Shown one piece after another: positions 34,906-42,877 of a stretch of DNA of 64,000 nucleotides. The translations under genes and the position numbers were made by a program. Source of the stretch: Chitinophagales bacterium (GTDB taxonomy: Bacteria; Bacteroidota; Bacteroidia; Chitinophagales; UBA2359); contig JAHDEE010000004.1 in NCBI GenBank assembly GCA_020629005.1, forward strand, positions 1 to 64,000, read 5' to 3'. The notes below the pieces were generated by a model. That model made no database searches, was not told the origin of the DNA, and saw only the letters and a program-made list of their open reading frames with translations. Each line of letters starts with the position of its first letter. Within the stretch, counting starts at the first letter, position 1.

Positions 34906-35571
34906 CTAGGTAATATGCTGCTTCTGATGATTCTTTGAAACCGAGAAGAAGTCTATACCTGCTTTATTTTCTATTTGCAAATCTCCTCCCAATACCAGAT
35001 CCACCAGGAGCCGCCGGGCGCTTCTTTCACTGGTCGATTTCCAATGCATATAATCTTCGATTGTAATCGCACCTTTGCCCTCTTCGATATAATGGCAAAG
35101 TCTGTCTTTCAGTTCAATAAGTTTTGCGGTTCTCTGCACATAGTTAAGGTCACCTGATTTCAAAACCGAACTTACCAGTTCGTTTGCATGAATGCTCTGG
35201 TCTGCCAATCGAACATATAATTGCTTCTGCCCTGATTCGTCCACGGCATAATGAGGCTTGTGGTTGCTCTCTTTGACTCTGCAGATAAGTACATTGACTA
35301 AATCGACCACTAAGGTCTGAAATTCCAAGGCGATGTATGGGCTACAGTGCTGTTTGGCAGCCTCCAGGAGTATGTGCTTCTCTTGCTCTACCCTAGTTCC
35401 CTTGATTCTGCCTTCATCGGTCACCCCAATGACGAGCTTGCCACCACGACCATTTGCAAAAGCGACGAGCGTCTTGGCTATTTTAGGAGCAGATTTTATG
35501 GTCTTTTTGAAATCCAATGTTGGCCCCTCCCCCTCTTTGATCCAGCGGTTGACCAATCGAAAATGATTCAT
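34906..35571 (-). CDS. AlbA_2 (Schlafen-type) domain protein
   Basis: A 221-residue cytoplasmic protein. GPTLDFKKTIKSAPKIAKTL and VAFANGRGGKLVIGVTDEGR (~14-55) are the conserved AlbA_2 entry, and ILEAA-type and VLICRVKESNHKPHYAV segments complete the domain by ~130. The family, related to Schlafen proteins, is thought to bind nucleic acids and often acts with regulators. Residues ~145-210 form a helical, winged-helix-like C-terminus (YMHWKSTSERSARRLLVDLV). Substrate and role are unknown; I see no toxin or defence partner next to it. Confidence 0.82.
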   Translation of the reverse strand: MNHFRLVNRWIKEGEGPTLDFKKTIKSAPKIAKTLVAFANGRGGKLVIGVTDEGRIKGTRVEQEKHILLEAAKQHCSPYIALEFQTLVVDLVNVLICRVKESNHKPHYAVDESGQKQLYVRLADQSIHANELVSSVLKSGDLNYVQRTAKLIELKDRLCHYIEEGKGAITIEDYMHWKSTSERSARRLLVDLVLGGDLQIENKAGIDFFSVSKNHQKQHIT

Positions 35572-35650
35572 AGCTCAAGTAGTTTGGGATATATTTATTG
35601 TTCCTGCCTCTAAGTGCGCAGGCATGGTGTCTGGTAAGTCGTCTTGGATC

Positions 35651-35686
35651 AAAAAAAGAAAAGGCCAGACTTGTAAGTCTGGCCTT
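35651..35686 (-). terminator. intrinsic terminator of the small T9SS protein gene
   Basis: AAGGCCAGACT (35661-35671) pairs perfectly with AGTCTGGCCTT (35676-35686). On the minus strand it is followed by TTCTTTTTTTGATCC. It lies 64 bp after the stop of the gene at 35750. Confidence 0.9.
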
Positions 35687-35749
35687 CATTTTTCTATTCC
35701 CCTTAAGGGTGCATTTTGAGAATAATCTCAGTCACTAAGAGAGCGGGAC

Positions 35750-36577
35750 TTACTCAACAACCAAGAACTGTCTGGTAATCGATACACCATCGTTAACCAA
35801 CTTCAGAAAGTAAGTACCGTTTTCAAAGTCACTTACGTCGATTCTAAAATTATTGGCTCCTGCTTTTGTTTTTCGATCTTCCGTCTTGATTTCTTTACCA
35901 AGGATATCATAGACAATGATACCAACGCTTTCGACACTTGTGCTAAACTCGACATTTATTGCGTCCTGAGCAGGAATCGGATACAGGTCCATAGTGCTAT
36001 AGACTTCAGAGGCAAGCTCATTACTGGTGGAAACTGCTTCATTGGCAGTAACATCAACCAAACCTGTGAATACCCCTTTATCATGTAAGCTACCATCATT
36101 CAGGTCTGTGTTAAAACCTGTGTAATTTGCGTGTATATCCAGACCAAGCGGCTCGCCTGCACTCACAAGATCAAAGGTAAATCTAGCTACGTCAATCCAT
36201 TCCTCATTGACCACTGGGCAACCATTGTTGGCAGAATTCAACAATATGGCATAATTCCCTTCGCCTTGACCATTGATTTCCAATTTGTTAAAGCTCGATT
36301 CATAAGGAGCAAAGGTTCCACCTTCTGCACAGGGATATGTTCCTGTGAAATGTATGCCTTCAAAGGAGGGGTTAGCAACTGCTTCAAGATTATAGCTAAA
36401 GAACACTGTAGCTGTTCCTATTTTCAAGTCAGTATCCGCGGCACGAATTTGCGCGGTCACGGAAAATGATTCTCCGTCGATTTCACCATTGGCAAAACGT
36501 ACATCAACTGTTCCTGCATTTACGTTGGCAGAAAAGAAAACGGCCAACACTGCTAATAAACAATTTCTAAGATTCAT
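35750..36577 (-). CDS. small secreted protein with cohesin-like domain and T9SS sorting domain
   Basis: A 275-residue protein with signal peptide (MNLRNCLLAVLAVFFSANVNA). Residues ~22-175 are beta-rich and resemble a cohesin/CBM-type sandwich: VDVRFANGEIDGESFSVTAQ, TDLKIGTATVFFSYNLEAVA, EEWIDVARFTFDLVS. The C-terminus (~196-275; STMDLYPIPAQDAINVEFST, YDILGKEIKTEDRKTKAGAN, FENGTYFLKLVNDG) is a type A T9SS sorting domain, so it is exported through the outer membrane and attached to or released from the surface. Cohesin-like sandwiches often bind proteins or sugars; the partner is unknown. A CTAATATA (TATATTAG on the minus strand) 36 bp upstream may be its -7 box. Confidence 0.87.
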   Translation of the reverse strand: MNLRNCLLAVLAVFFSANVNAGTVDVRFANGEIDGESFSVTAQIRAADTDLKIGTATVFFSYNLEAVANPSFEGIHFTGTYPCAEGGTFAPYESSFNKLEINGQGEGNYAILLNSANNGCPVVNEEWIDVARFTFDLVSAGEPLGLDIHANYTGFNTDLNDGSLHDKGVFTGLVDVTANEAVSTSNELASEVYSTMDLYPIPAQDAINVEFSTSVESVGIIVYDILGKEIKTEDRKTKAGANNFRIDVSDFENGTYFLKLVNDGVSITRQFLVVE

Positions 36578-36732
36578 AGAGAGTGATTTTTAAAAAGTTC
36601 CCGGGATCAGTGCTAATATAGCTATTGCAGAAATCAGATTCAAATAGGGTACCACAATAATTACGCTCAAGCTGGCAAAAGCGAAAAAGTGTCCAGAAAA
36701 TTGCTGATTTCACATCCGAGCAAACACAGAAA

Positions 36733-36768
36733 TGCCGGAAACAGGCTTACAATTTCCTGAATCCGGCA
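36733..36768 (-). terminator. candidate terminator after the aquaporin gene
   Basis: TGCCGGA (36733-36739) pairs with TCCGGCA (36762-36768), and CAGG pairs with CCTG inside, separated by symmetric AA/AA internal loops. There is only a weak T-rich tail on the minus strand (TTTCTGTGTTTG). It lies 28 bp after the aquaporin stop. Confidence 0.4.
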
Positions 36769-36795
36769 ATTCAACTTTTAGTTAGGGTGTGGGAT

Positions 36796-37416
36796 TTAAT
36801 CGTCTGGATTTTGGATTTTAAACACCAAAGCTGCCAGAGCACCTCCAATAAATGGACCGACCAGATAAATCCAGATTGGAGCCATATTACCGGCAATCAA
36901 GTTTGGACCGATCCCTACTGCTGGATTAAATGCCCCTCCGGAAATTCCACCTCCGGCAAATGCGGCAGCTGTAACTGTCAATCCGATAGCAGCACCGTAA
37001 AATGAATTACCTTCATTGGCCTTCGCAGTGGCGGCGTTAAGTACTACAAGTGCCAAGGCGAAAGTAAAGAGAATCTCCACTACCACGGCTTTTACATCAC
37101 CTACATTTGCGCCGGGACTAACCAGTAAGTTTTCCCCCATTAGCCAGCCTCCTACTGCTGCAGCAACCACCGCTCCAGCAACCTGGCAAGCCATATAGAT
37201 TAGTGCCTCGGGAGCTGGAATAAGCCCTCTGATCATAATGGCCAGGGTTACAGCAGGATTATAATGTGCGCCTGAAACGCTTCCTCCCATGTATACCATT
37301 ACCATCAGGGCCAAACCAATGGCTATCGGAGCCATTGCTACTTTGCCGAGCACAGTAAGGGTAATTACCAGCACAAGGAAAAAAGTGCCGATAAACTCCG
37401 TCAAATACTTTCCCAT
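36796..37416 (-). CDS. MIP family aquaporin-like channel with NPA-V instead of NPA-R
   Basis: A 206-residue inner-membrane channel with six hydrophobic segments and two half-helices carrying the NPA motifs: SGAHYNPAVTLAIMIRG (NPA at 53-55) and GGAFNPAVGIGPNLIAG (NPA at 164-166). In water and glycerol channels the second NPA is followed by the selectivity-filter arginine; here the residue is Val167. Small bacterial MIP proteins with this change exist, and their substrates are poorly known; water, small neutral solutes or gases are possible. It diverges from trmD over 270 bp with a 10-bp inverted repeat in the middle. Confidence 0.9.
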   Translation of the reverse strand: MGKYLTEFIGTFFLVLVITLTVLGKVAMAPIAIGLALMVMVYMGGSVSGAHYNPAVTLAIMIRGLIPAPEALIYMACQVAGAVVAAAVGGWLMGENLLVSPGANVGDVKAVVVEILFTFALALVVLNAATAKANEGNSFYGAAIGLTVTAAAFAGGGISGGAFNPAVGIGPNLIAGNMAPIWIYLVGPFIGGALAALVFKIQNPDD

Positions 37417-37536
37417 AAGATTGATTTTTAATTGAATGAACTATTGAATAGAAATGATTGACAATCAACCACTTACAGTAAGCGTTGTTTCGCAAGCCAG
37501 TCAAACATTTACGCCACTTACAATTGGTAAGATACA

Positions 37537-37562
37537 AAAGTTCACATACTTTTGTGAACTTT
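37537..37562. promoter_or_regulatory. 10-bp inverted repeat over a -7 box between aquaporin gene and trmD
   Basis: AAAGTTCACA (37537-37546) and TGTGAACTTT (37553-37562) are perfect complements around a 6-bp spacer. The spacer and right arm contain TACTTTTG (37547-37554), an exact TAnnTTTG -7 box pointing toward trmD. The site lies ~120 bp from both starts (aquaporin 37416, trmD 37687). The two half-sites are spaced like those of a dimeric helix-turn-helix regulator; which one is unknown. Confidence 0.6.
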
Positions 37563-37686
37563 GCCTGCACCTGTACACTAATTATCGTACCAAGCAGGTA
37601 GAAAATTCTGTTTTTGTGGGCAATTAGTGTGCTTGTTATCTGATATAACTGTGCTGGCACCGCAAGAAACCGAAGGCTGAGAAACT

Positions 37687-38388
37687 ATGAGGATTGACAT
37701 CATAACTACCGTACCGGAACTTTTGGCAAGCCCATTAAGCCATTCAATCCTGCAGAGAGCGCAGGATCGTGGCCTCTTAAGCGTACACATTGTTAATTTG
37801 CGAGACTATGCCACCAATAAGCAAAAGCAGGTAGACGACTATCAATATGGCGGAGGGGCAGGGATGGTGTTGATGGTGGAGCCTTTTGACAAATGTATTA
37901 AGGACCTGCGCTCGCGAAACTCCTACGAAGAAATCATTTATATGAGTCCTGACGGTGAATTGCTAAATCAATCCTTGGCCAATTCCTTGTCTTTATCTGG
38001 AAATCTGATGATCCTTTGTGGACACTATAAGGGCATCGATGAACGTATAAGAGAGCACTTCGTGACAAGGGAAATATCAATTGGCGACTATGTCATATCT
38101 GGTGGAGAATTGGCTGCAGCAGTGCTGGTTGACGCAATTGGAAGGCTAATACCTGGTGTGCTAAACGACGAAACTTCTGCCTTGTCGGATTCGTTTCAGG
38201 ATAATCTGATTGCTCCTCCAGTGTATACACGTCCTTCAGAATATAACGGTTGGGAAGTACCGGAAATACTGCTTTCTGGACATCAAGCGAAAATTGAAGA
38301 ATGGCGTTTGGAGCAGTCGTACGAGCGAACAAAATCGCGCAGACCCCAATTGTTTGATGATTCTGAAGAGAACAAGGATGCTGGCTAA
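37687..38388 (+). CDS. trmD: tRNA (guanine(37)-N1)-methyltransferase TrmD
   Basis: A 233-residue SPOUT methyltransferase that makes m1G37 in tRNAs with G36 and prevents +1 frameshifting. [20 protein letters not shown] is the start, [18 protein letters not shown] the SAM-side loop, and [20 protein letters not shown] with [20 protein letters not shown] the trefoil knot. The C-terminal domain ([20 protein letters not shown]) is complete. It lies alone here, whereas in many bacteria it sits with rpsP, rimM and rplS. It converges on the NlpC/P60 gene with a 4-bp stop overlap. Confidence 0.96.
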   Translation: MRIDIITTVPELLASPLSHSILQRAQDRGLLSVHIVNLRDYATNKQKQVDDYQYGGGAGMVLMVEPFDKCIKDLRSRNSYEEIIYMSPDGELLNQSLANSLSLSGNLMILCGHYKGIDERIREHFVTREISIGDYVISGGELAAAVLVDAIGRLIPGVLNDETSALSDSFQDNLIAPPVYTRPSEYNGWEVPEILLSGHQAKIEEWRLEQSYERTKSRRPQLFDDSEENKDAG

Positions 38389-39146
38389 GCTAATGTGCTC
38401 ATCCGACGAATCGAATGAAGTTGATGGGTATATTCCCCATTTTCGTTCAAAATACCTTGATCATCGACTCGATTGATCTTTACGCTGCCACTTGCATGAA
38501 TCACTTCCTGGCAACCTAAAAGCAGACCGACGTGGCTGACCTGTTGCTTTCCTTCAGTGAAAAAAGCCAGGTCACCGGGGGTTACTTCCTTCAGTGAGCT
38601 AACAGTGTTGCCCTGCCCTGATTGCTGTGAGGAGTCTCTCATTAGCTGAATACCCTGCGTTCGATAAAGCAATTGGGTAAACCCGGAACAATCTAAGCCA
38701 GCAGCTGTGCGTCCACCCCAAAGGTAAGGAACATCGAGAAAGCTGTAGGATAGCTGGCAAATACTGGCATTTGCATTTTTGCTTGGCACAAAATTTCCAT
38801 CGAATTGAACGTTTGCCAATTCAAATGGTTCCGCCGGTAATAGTGTGCCGAATGGAATCCTGTGGAATCCACCTTTATAAAACAGTTTAGTATTGAATTT
38901 GGTCACAACAACCTTTGAAGCCGCCAACCAATCAAAGTATTGTTGATCGCTCAAGAAGGTTGCCTGGGAACGCTGCATCCAGCCCTGATAACTGTCACTG
39001 GTAAGACGAATCTGTATCCAATCAGCTTCGCTCTCATCAATGATGGTAAAAGTCTCTCCAAACAGGATTTGGTTTACCATTTCAGAACGGTGAGCGGCAG
39101 TAGCTCTCATTGGCGCCTGAGCAAGCAGGCAGGTCCCATATTTCAT
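38385..39146 (-). CDS. NlpC/P60 (C40) cell-wall peptidase with SH3-like domains
   Basis: A 253-residue protein with no clear signal peptide. SH3-like regions occupy ~1-120 ([40 protein letters not shown]). The C40 domain covers ~125-253: [20 protein letters not shown] with the catalytic cysteine, [20 protein letters not shown] with the histidine, and [14 protein letters not shown] with the third polar residue. Such enzymes cut gamma-D-glutamyl-diamino acid bonds in peptidoglycan fragments; a cytoplasmic member would recycle muropeptides, as reported for similar Bacteroidota enzymes. Start choice is uncertain. Confidence 0.88.
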   Translation of the reverse strand: MKYGTCLLAQAPMRATAAHRSEMVNQILFGETFTIIDESEADWIQIRLTSDSYQGWMQRSQATFLSDQQYFDWLAASKVVVTKFNTKLFYKGGFHRIPFGTLLPAEPFELANVQFDGNFVPSKNANASICQLSYSFLDVPYLWGGRTAAGLDCSGFTQLLYRTQGIQLMRDSSQQSGQGNTVSSLKEVTPGDLAFFTEGKQQVSHVGLLLGCQEVIHASGSVKINRVDDQGILNENGEYTHQLHSIRRMSTLA

Positions 39147-39179
39147 CTTGGCAGGATTGCGGTTTGCGTATAAAGCAGA

Positions 39180-39210
39180 AAGGGACCAGCAAAATAGATG
39201 CTGGTCCCTT
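39180..39210 (-). terminator. hairpin terminator after the coiled-coil membrane protein gene
   Basis: AAGGGACCAGCA (39180-39191) pairs perfectly with TGCTGGTCCCTT (39199-39210) around a 7-nt loop, 28 bp after the stop of the gene at 39239. The minus-strand tail TTTCTGCTTT is only moderately T-rich. Confidence 0.65.
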
Positions 39211-39238
39211 CTTAAGCAAAATTTTGATCTATAAATTT

Positions 39239-39787
39239 CTAAGCACTATGCTCTTTTACCTTCTTCTGAAGGTTGTAGGTGCTCATATTTAGATAATCAA
39301 TCTTCTTCTTCAAGGTGTCGTTCATTTTCTTGAAAGACTCCATTTCGCGAGTGCGTATCTTGTCAAACTTTCTCAGCTTCTCCACCTCTTCTTGCACGGC
39401 CATCAGTTCTGCTTCGGCTTTTTCTCTTCCAGCGGCTTCTGAGTTGAAATCTGATACTGAGCGTTGCAGATCACGCTGCTCAAGTTCCAATTGGCCAACT
39501 TTGGATTTGAAATCCTTTGCTTCCGTAGACTTTTGCTTTAGATCACTTTTCAAATCCTTGTTTTCCTTGGAAGTTCTCTCAAGATTCTTGCTAAGCGACT
39601 TTACCTCGGCCTCAGCTTTGCCTTTTGCGGATAACAATTCTTTATTGGAATCTCTGAAAGAGTTAATCTCGGAGTTTACTTGCTCATATGCACCATTGGC
39701 CGCATCAAGTTTATTCCTGTACATGAGCCAGGTAGCGATGAAGCCAAGAATTGCTCCGGAGCACATGCCTAAAAAGAGTTGTGTCAT
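39239..39787 (-). CDS. membrane-anchored coiled-coil protein
   Basis: A 182-residue protein with one N-terminal membrane segment (LFLGMCSGAILGFIATWLMY, ~4-23) followed by an uninterrupted coiled coil from ~30 to 160 with many Lys, Glu and Ser residues (EVKSLSKNLERTSKENKDLK, EAKDFKSKVGQLELEQRDLQ). The topology resembles RmuC-like or generic scaffold proteins but no family is recognised. It has its own terminator hairpin, and a 101-bp gap separates it from the HU/SPOR gene upstream. Confidence 0.7.
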   Translation of the reverse strand: MTQLFLGMCSGAILGFIATWLMYRNKLDAANGAYEQVNSEINSFRDSNKELLSAKGKAEAEVKSLSKNLERTSKENKDLKSDLKQKSTEAKDFKSKVGQLELEQRDLQRSVSDFNSEAAGREKAEAELMAVQEEVEKLRKFDKIRTREMESFKKMNDTLKKKIDYLNMSTYNLQKKVKEHSA

Positions 39788-39888
39788 AATTTAGCGACTA
39801 TTTTATTGCAAAAGTTATGTAGATTCTAAATGCGTCCGCGAATATACTGAATCTCCTTCAATAAAGTGTTGAGCTGGCCCTCAAAAGC

Positions 39889-41259
39889 CTACTTAGTGTA
39901 AATCCAGGCCCTTGCAAAACCCTGTCTTTTGAGATTTTCGGCAGTTCTTTCTGCAACTGTTCGATCTCGCCCAACGTAAACAGCGGCCTTGTACATACCG
40001 CGTTCATCTTCATAAATTCGGGCATCTCGCAGTGCGGCGCGATTCTTTTTAAGAAAAGCCTGTGCGTTCTTTTGTTGTCCATATACATTAAGTACCACAT
40101 AATGGCCTCCATCTGAAAGACGGTTTACGCTTCCAGGGCTGTGGCTGCCTGCATGAGTCGCAGCTGAACTTCCAGCGGCTTTAACAGAGCTAGCTGCATT
40201 ACTAATTGCCTCTTTTCCGCTACCAAGACCGCTTTTCACTTTATCAGCGGCAGATTCCGCTAATTCTCCTGCTGCCGTACCTCCTGACTTGATTGCATTC
40301 CCCACACCTCTTGCTGCATCCGAAACTACTCCATCTTCTCCTACAACTGCATCAACCGTAGAACCCACTGCATTGCGGCTAGCATCTACTACTGACTCCG
40401 AAACATCGCGAACACTTCCCAAAGTAGCACTGCCGGCGTCTCGTGTAGCATTCGTAACGCCTTCGAGACTGTTTGCCCAATCAGCATCAGCACCAGTGTC
40501 ATTGAAGTTATTCCAGAGTTGATAAGCCAGACTACAACCCAAAATCAGGGCCAAAATCGGCAACACCCAGAGTAGCTTGCCCATGATACCTCTCTTTGGT
40601 TTTTCCTCAGGATACTGCGGCACAATTGCAGGTTCGTGCATATCTGTTCCTTCTTCAGCCTGAATCTTCTTTGCATTGTCAGCAAGTACATCTGCAATAG
40701 TCTTTTTAGGCGTAGGCTCAGGATTAGATTCACGATTGCTTATTGAATTATGTGAGCCGTTGATATGTGATGCAGGTGGCGGCGCTCCTGCCGTTTCAAC
40801 AGCAGGCTCAGGCATGGTATCAGAAGCGGCAAGTGTGGCAGCTTCGGTATCAGTGGCGACAGGCTTGAGACCAAAAGCATCTTTACTGAAGTTACTGTTG
40901 GCATCGGCTTTAAACGTGATGGCGCCATTTGAGTCGGCAGAGAAAATGCCGATTTTATCCAGATTCAGTGGATTGCCACTTCGTAGTGTATTTTCGCATT
41001 GCGCAACAAACCTTTTAATATGTTCCCTTCCGGATTCCTGCGAAATTTGCTCAGCCTTAGCAATGTGGCTTGCTAGCAGGTTGTCATTGATTTTTAGCGC
41101 TTGATTGAAATACACTTCTTTCCTGGGAGGTTCCACCTGATTTTGTTCACGATTGATCTTGGCTGGGGAATAGCGCGTACTGAAAGCCCCAAAATCAGGA
41201 ACGATCACAACACTATAATCGTAAAGTAGTGTGCGGATGTGTTTTGCAATATCTACCAT
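39889..41259 (-). CDS. HU-CCDC81/SPOR domain inner-membrane protein
   Basis: A 456-residue protein starting at the ATG at 41259 (MVDIAKHIRTLLYDYSVVIV). Residues ~1-130 are two HU/IHF-like domains of the bacterial CCDC81 type (VPDFGAFSTRYSPAKINREQ; NTLRSGNPLNLDKIGIFSAD). A proline/alanine-rich linker, one membrane segment (~230-253, LLWVLPILALILGCSLAYQL), an Ala/Ser/Gly-rich low-complexity stretch (~265-385), and a C-terminal SPOR domain (~386-456, HYVVLNVYGQQKNAQAFLKK) follow. SPOR domains bind peptidoglycan stripped of stem peptides at division sites, and HU-like domains bind DNA or proteins, so the protein could link nucleoid or cytoplasmic partners to the septum. It is third in an operon: TPR protein, barrel, this gene. 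Confidence 0.87.
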   Translation of the reverse strand: MVDIAKHIRTLLYDYSVVIVPDFGAFSTRYSPAKINREQNQVEPPRKEVYFNQALKINDNLLASHIAKAEQISQESGREHIKRFVAQCENTLRSGNPLNLDKIGIFSADSNGAITFKADANSNFSKDAFGLKPVATDTEAATLAASDTMPEPAVETAGAPPPASHINGSHNSISNRESNPEPTPKKTIADVLADNAKKIQAEEGTDMHEPAIVPQYPEEKPKRGIMGKLLWVLPILALILGCSLAYQLWNNFNDTGADADWANSLEGVTNATRDAGSATLGSVRDVSESVVDASRNAVGSTVDAVVGEDGVVSDAARGVGNAIKSGGTAAGELAESAADKVKSGLGSGKEAISNAASSVKAAGSSAATHAGSHSPGSVNRLSDGGHYVVLNVYGQQKNAQAFLKKNRAALRDARIYEDERGMYKAAVYVGRDRTVAERTAENLKRQGFARAWIYTK

Positions 41260-41269
41260 AGTTCTTTGC

Positions 41270-42877
41270 TTAAAAGATGAGTTTAAAGCCTCCCAAGGCT
41301 GTAATTCCATAGGTGGGGTAGCTGTAAAACCTCTGCTGCTTTGCACTTGTGACATTATTTAGGTCCAAAAACAGAGAGGCATTCTCACTGATAAAATAAT
41401 TTAAATTGAAGTTCAGATCAAAAATAGTTTTCAGATCTATTGCTGTTCGGTCAATTGCTCGTGCTTTACGACCAGCATACACAAACAGTTCACCTCCTGC
41501 GGCAACTTTTTCGTTGATTCTATAATCCAGACCTGCGTTGAACTTGAACCTTGGCAGGTGCCAGGCATACTCATGCGTTTCCGGTTTGTATATAAGATAA
41601 TTTGTCCCAATCCAGAGTCTGTCAAATTTGTTGAGGCTGTACCCCAATTCAGCTTGTATGTCGTAGTGTTTTAGCTTCTCTTCATAAACAACAACAAACC
41701 GCTCCTGCTTGATTGTATCATTGATGTACAATGGCTGATAATGGGTGAAGTTCTGCGCTGCCTGCAATTGAAACTCAATGCGATCTCCAGCAAATCCCTT
41801 TACTCCGACAAATCTTTTCTCCTTTCTTGAATTCTTGAAGTTTAGAAAAACGCTCACAAATGGATTTTCGCGGGCGAATTTGGTGTAATTGTTCTTTACT
41901 CCCTCCATCTGCCAACCAGCATAAGCAATCAGGGTTTGTTCGTTAAGGAATGCTTCTCCTAAAAGATGAGGGAAAGGATATACTTGAGTACTGTCAATGA
42001 TTACACTCATTCCGGCAACCAGCCTGCCCCCTTTGCCCTGTATTGTTGCTTTGGGGGTCAGTTGAACCAGAAGATTATCCCTATTACTAGTATCGGTATA
42101 AGCGGTATAATCAAAAAGGAAATCAGCACCTAATTGAAACCGGTCTTTGCCTTTGTTGACTTTTGCCTTTACTATGAAATTATGCTCGTCATTGATCGTT
42201 TGATTCCATGTATACTCATAGTTGACACCCGCCTGATAAATCAGATCCGAGATATTCTCCTCTGTGTTCCGATAAAGTAAGCCAAAGTCCAATGTGTTGA
42301 TAGCCTGCTTTGCATTCTCAACCTCTACGCTGTCGGGGGTTCCATATAACCAATAATTCCCTCGCTGAAAACCCACATGTGCTCCAATTTCACTAGTCTC
42401 GCCAAAGTAGCTTCCAAAGACTTTCCCACCAGTGCGTAGGAAATCAAAATCGTTCTTAGGATGCGCTGACAAATGATGGACGTGAAGCCCCATATTGTAA
42501 TCGTTGGATCTACCTGTAGCCAGACTCAAATCTCCTATTGTTGTCCATCGGTTGCCCAGACCCAGCTTCAACCAGGCATGCCTGAGTTGCTCCCTTTTGG
42601 TTGCACGAATGGCTAAGGGCTTAGGACTTATTGGCTCATAATCCATCGTTATCAAGCGCTCAGGCACTGAGTAGTCGTTAAACAAGGGCCGTTGGGCTCC
42701 ATCTTTATCCATCGGTGAATCCGGATTCACCTCTATTCTGTGTGATGTTGCAAGCTCAGGTCTAAACTTTGTCTGGATAAAAACGGTGTCAGTCGGTAAA
42801 TCAGACTGTGCAAACACACCTGTAACCACTAGAGTGATCCAGCTGCAAATAACAAGATGTTTATATATGATTCTCAT
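41270..42877 (-). CDS. outer-membrane beta-barrel protein
   Basis: A 535-residue exported protein (signal peptide to VTGVFAQ, ~24). The body is made of alternating-hydrophobicity strands typical of an outer-membrane barrel, ending in a phenylalanine (GITALGGFKLIF), the usual barrel assembly signal. There is no TonB box or plug domain, so it is not a TonB-dependent transporter. I recognise no specific family; homologues tend to follow TPR genes in Bacteroidota. Its ATG overlaps the TPR gene stop by one base (TAATG) and the HU/SPOR gene follows 10 bp downstream, so the three genes are tightly coupled. Confidence 0.8.
   Translation of the reverse strand: MRIIYKHLVICSWITLVVTGVFAQSDLPTDTVFIQTKFRPELATSHRIEVNPDSPMDKDGAQRPLFNDYSVPERLITMDYEPISPKPLAIRATKREQLRHAWLKLGLGNRWTTIGDLSLATGRSNDYNMGLHVHHLSAHPKNDFDFLRTGGKVFGSYFGETSEIGAHVGFQRGNYWLYGTPDSVEVENAKQAINTLDFGLLYRNTEENISDLIYQAGVNYEYTWNQTINDEHNFIVKAKVNKGKDRFQLGADFLFDYTAYTDTSNRDNLLVQLTPKATIQGKGGRLVAGMSVIIDSTQVYPFPHLLGEAFLNEQTLIAYAGWQMEGVKNNYTKFARENPFVSVFLNFKNSRKEKRFVGVKGFAGDRIEFQLQAAQNFTHYQPLYINDTIKQERFVVVYEEKLKHYDIQAELGYSLNKFDRLWIGTNYLIYKPETHEYAWHLPRFKFNAGLDYRINEKVAAGGELFVYAGRKARAIDRTAIDLKTIFDLNFNLNYFISENASLFLDLNNVTSAKQQRFYSYPTYGITALGGFKLIF

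Noticed and set aside
34906-35571. AlbA_2 gene as part of a defence island
   Set aside because: The neighbours are a core protease and a small T9SS protein; no nuclease, toxin or restriction gene is close.
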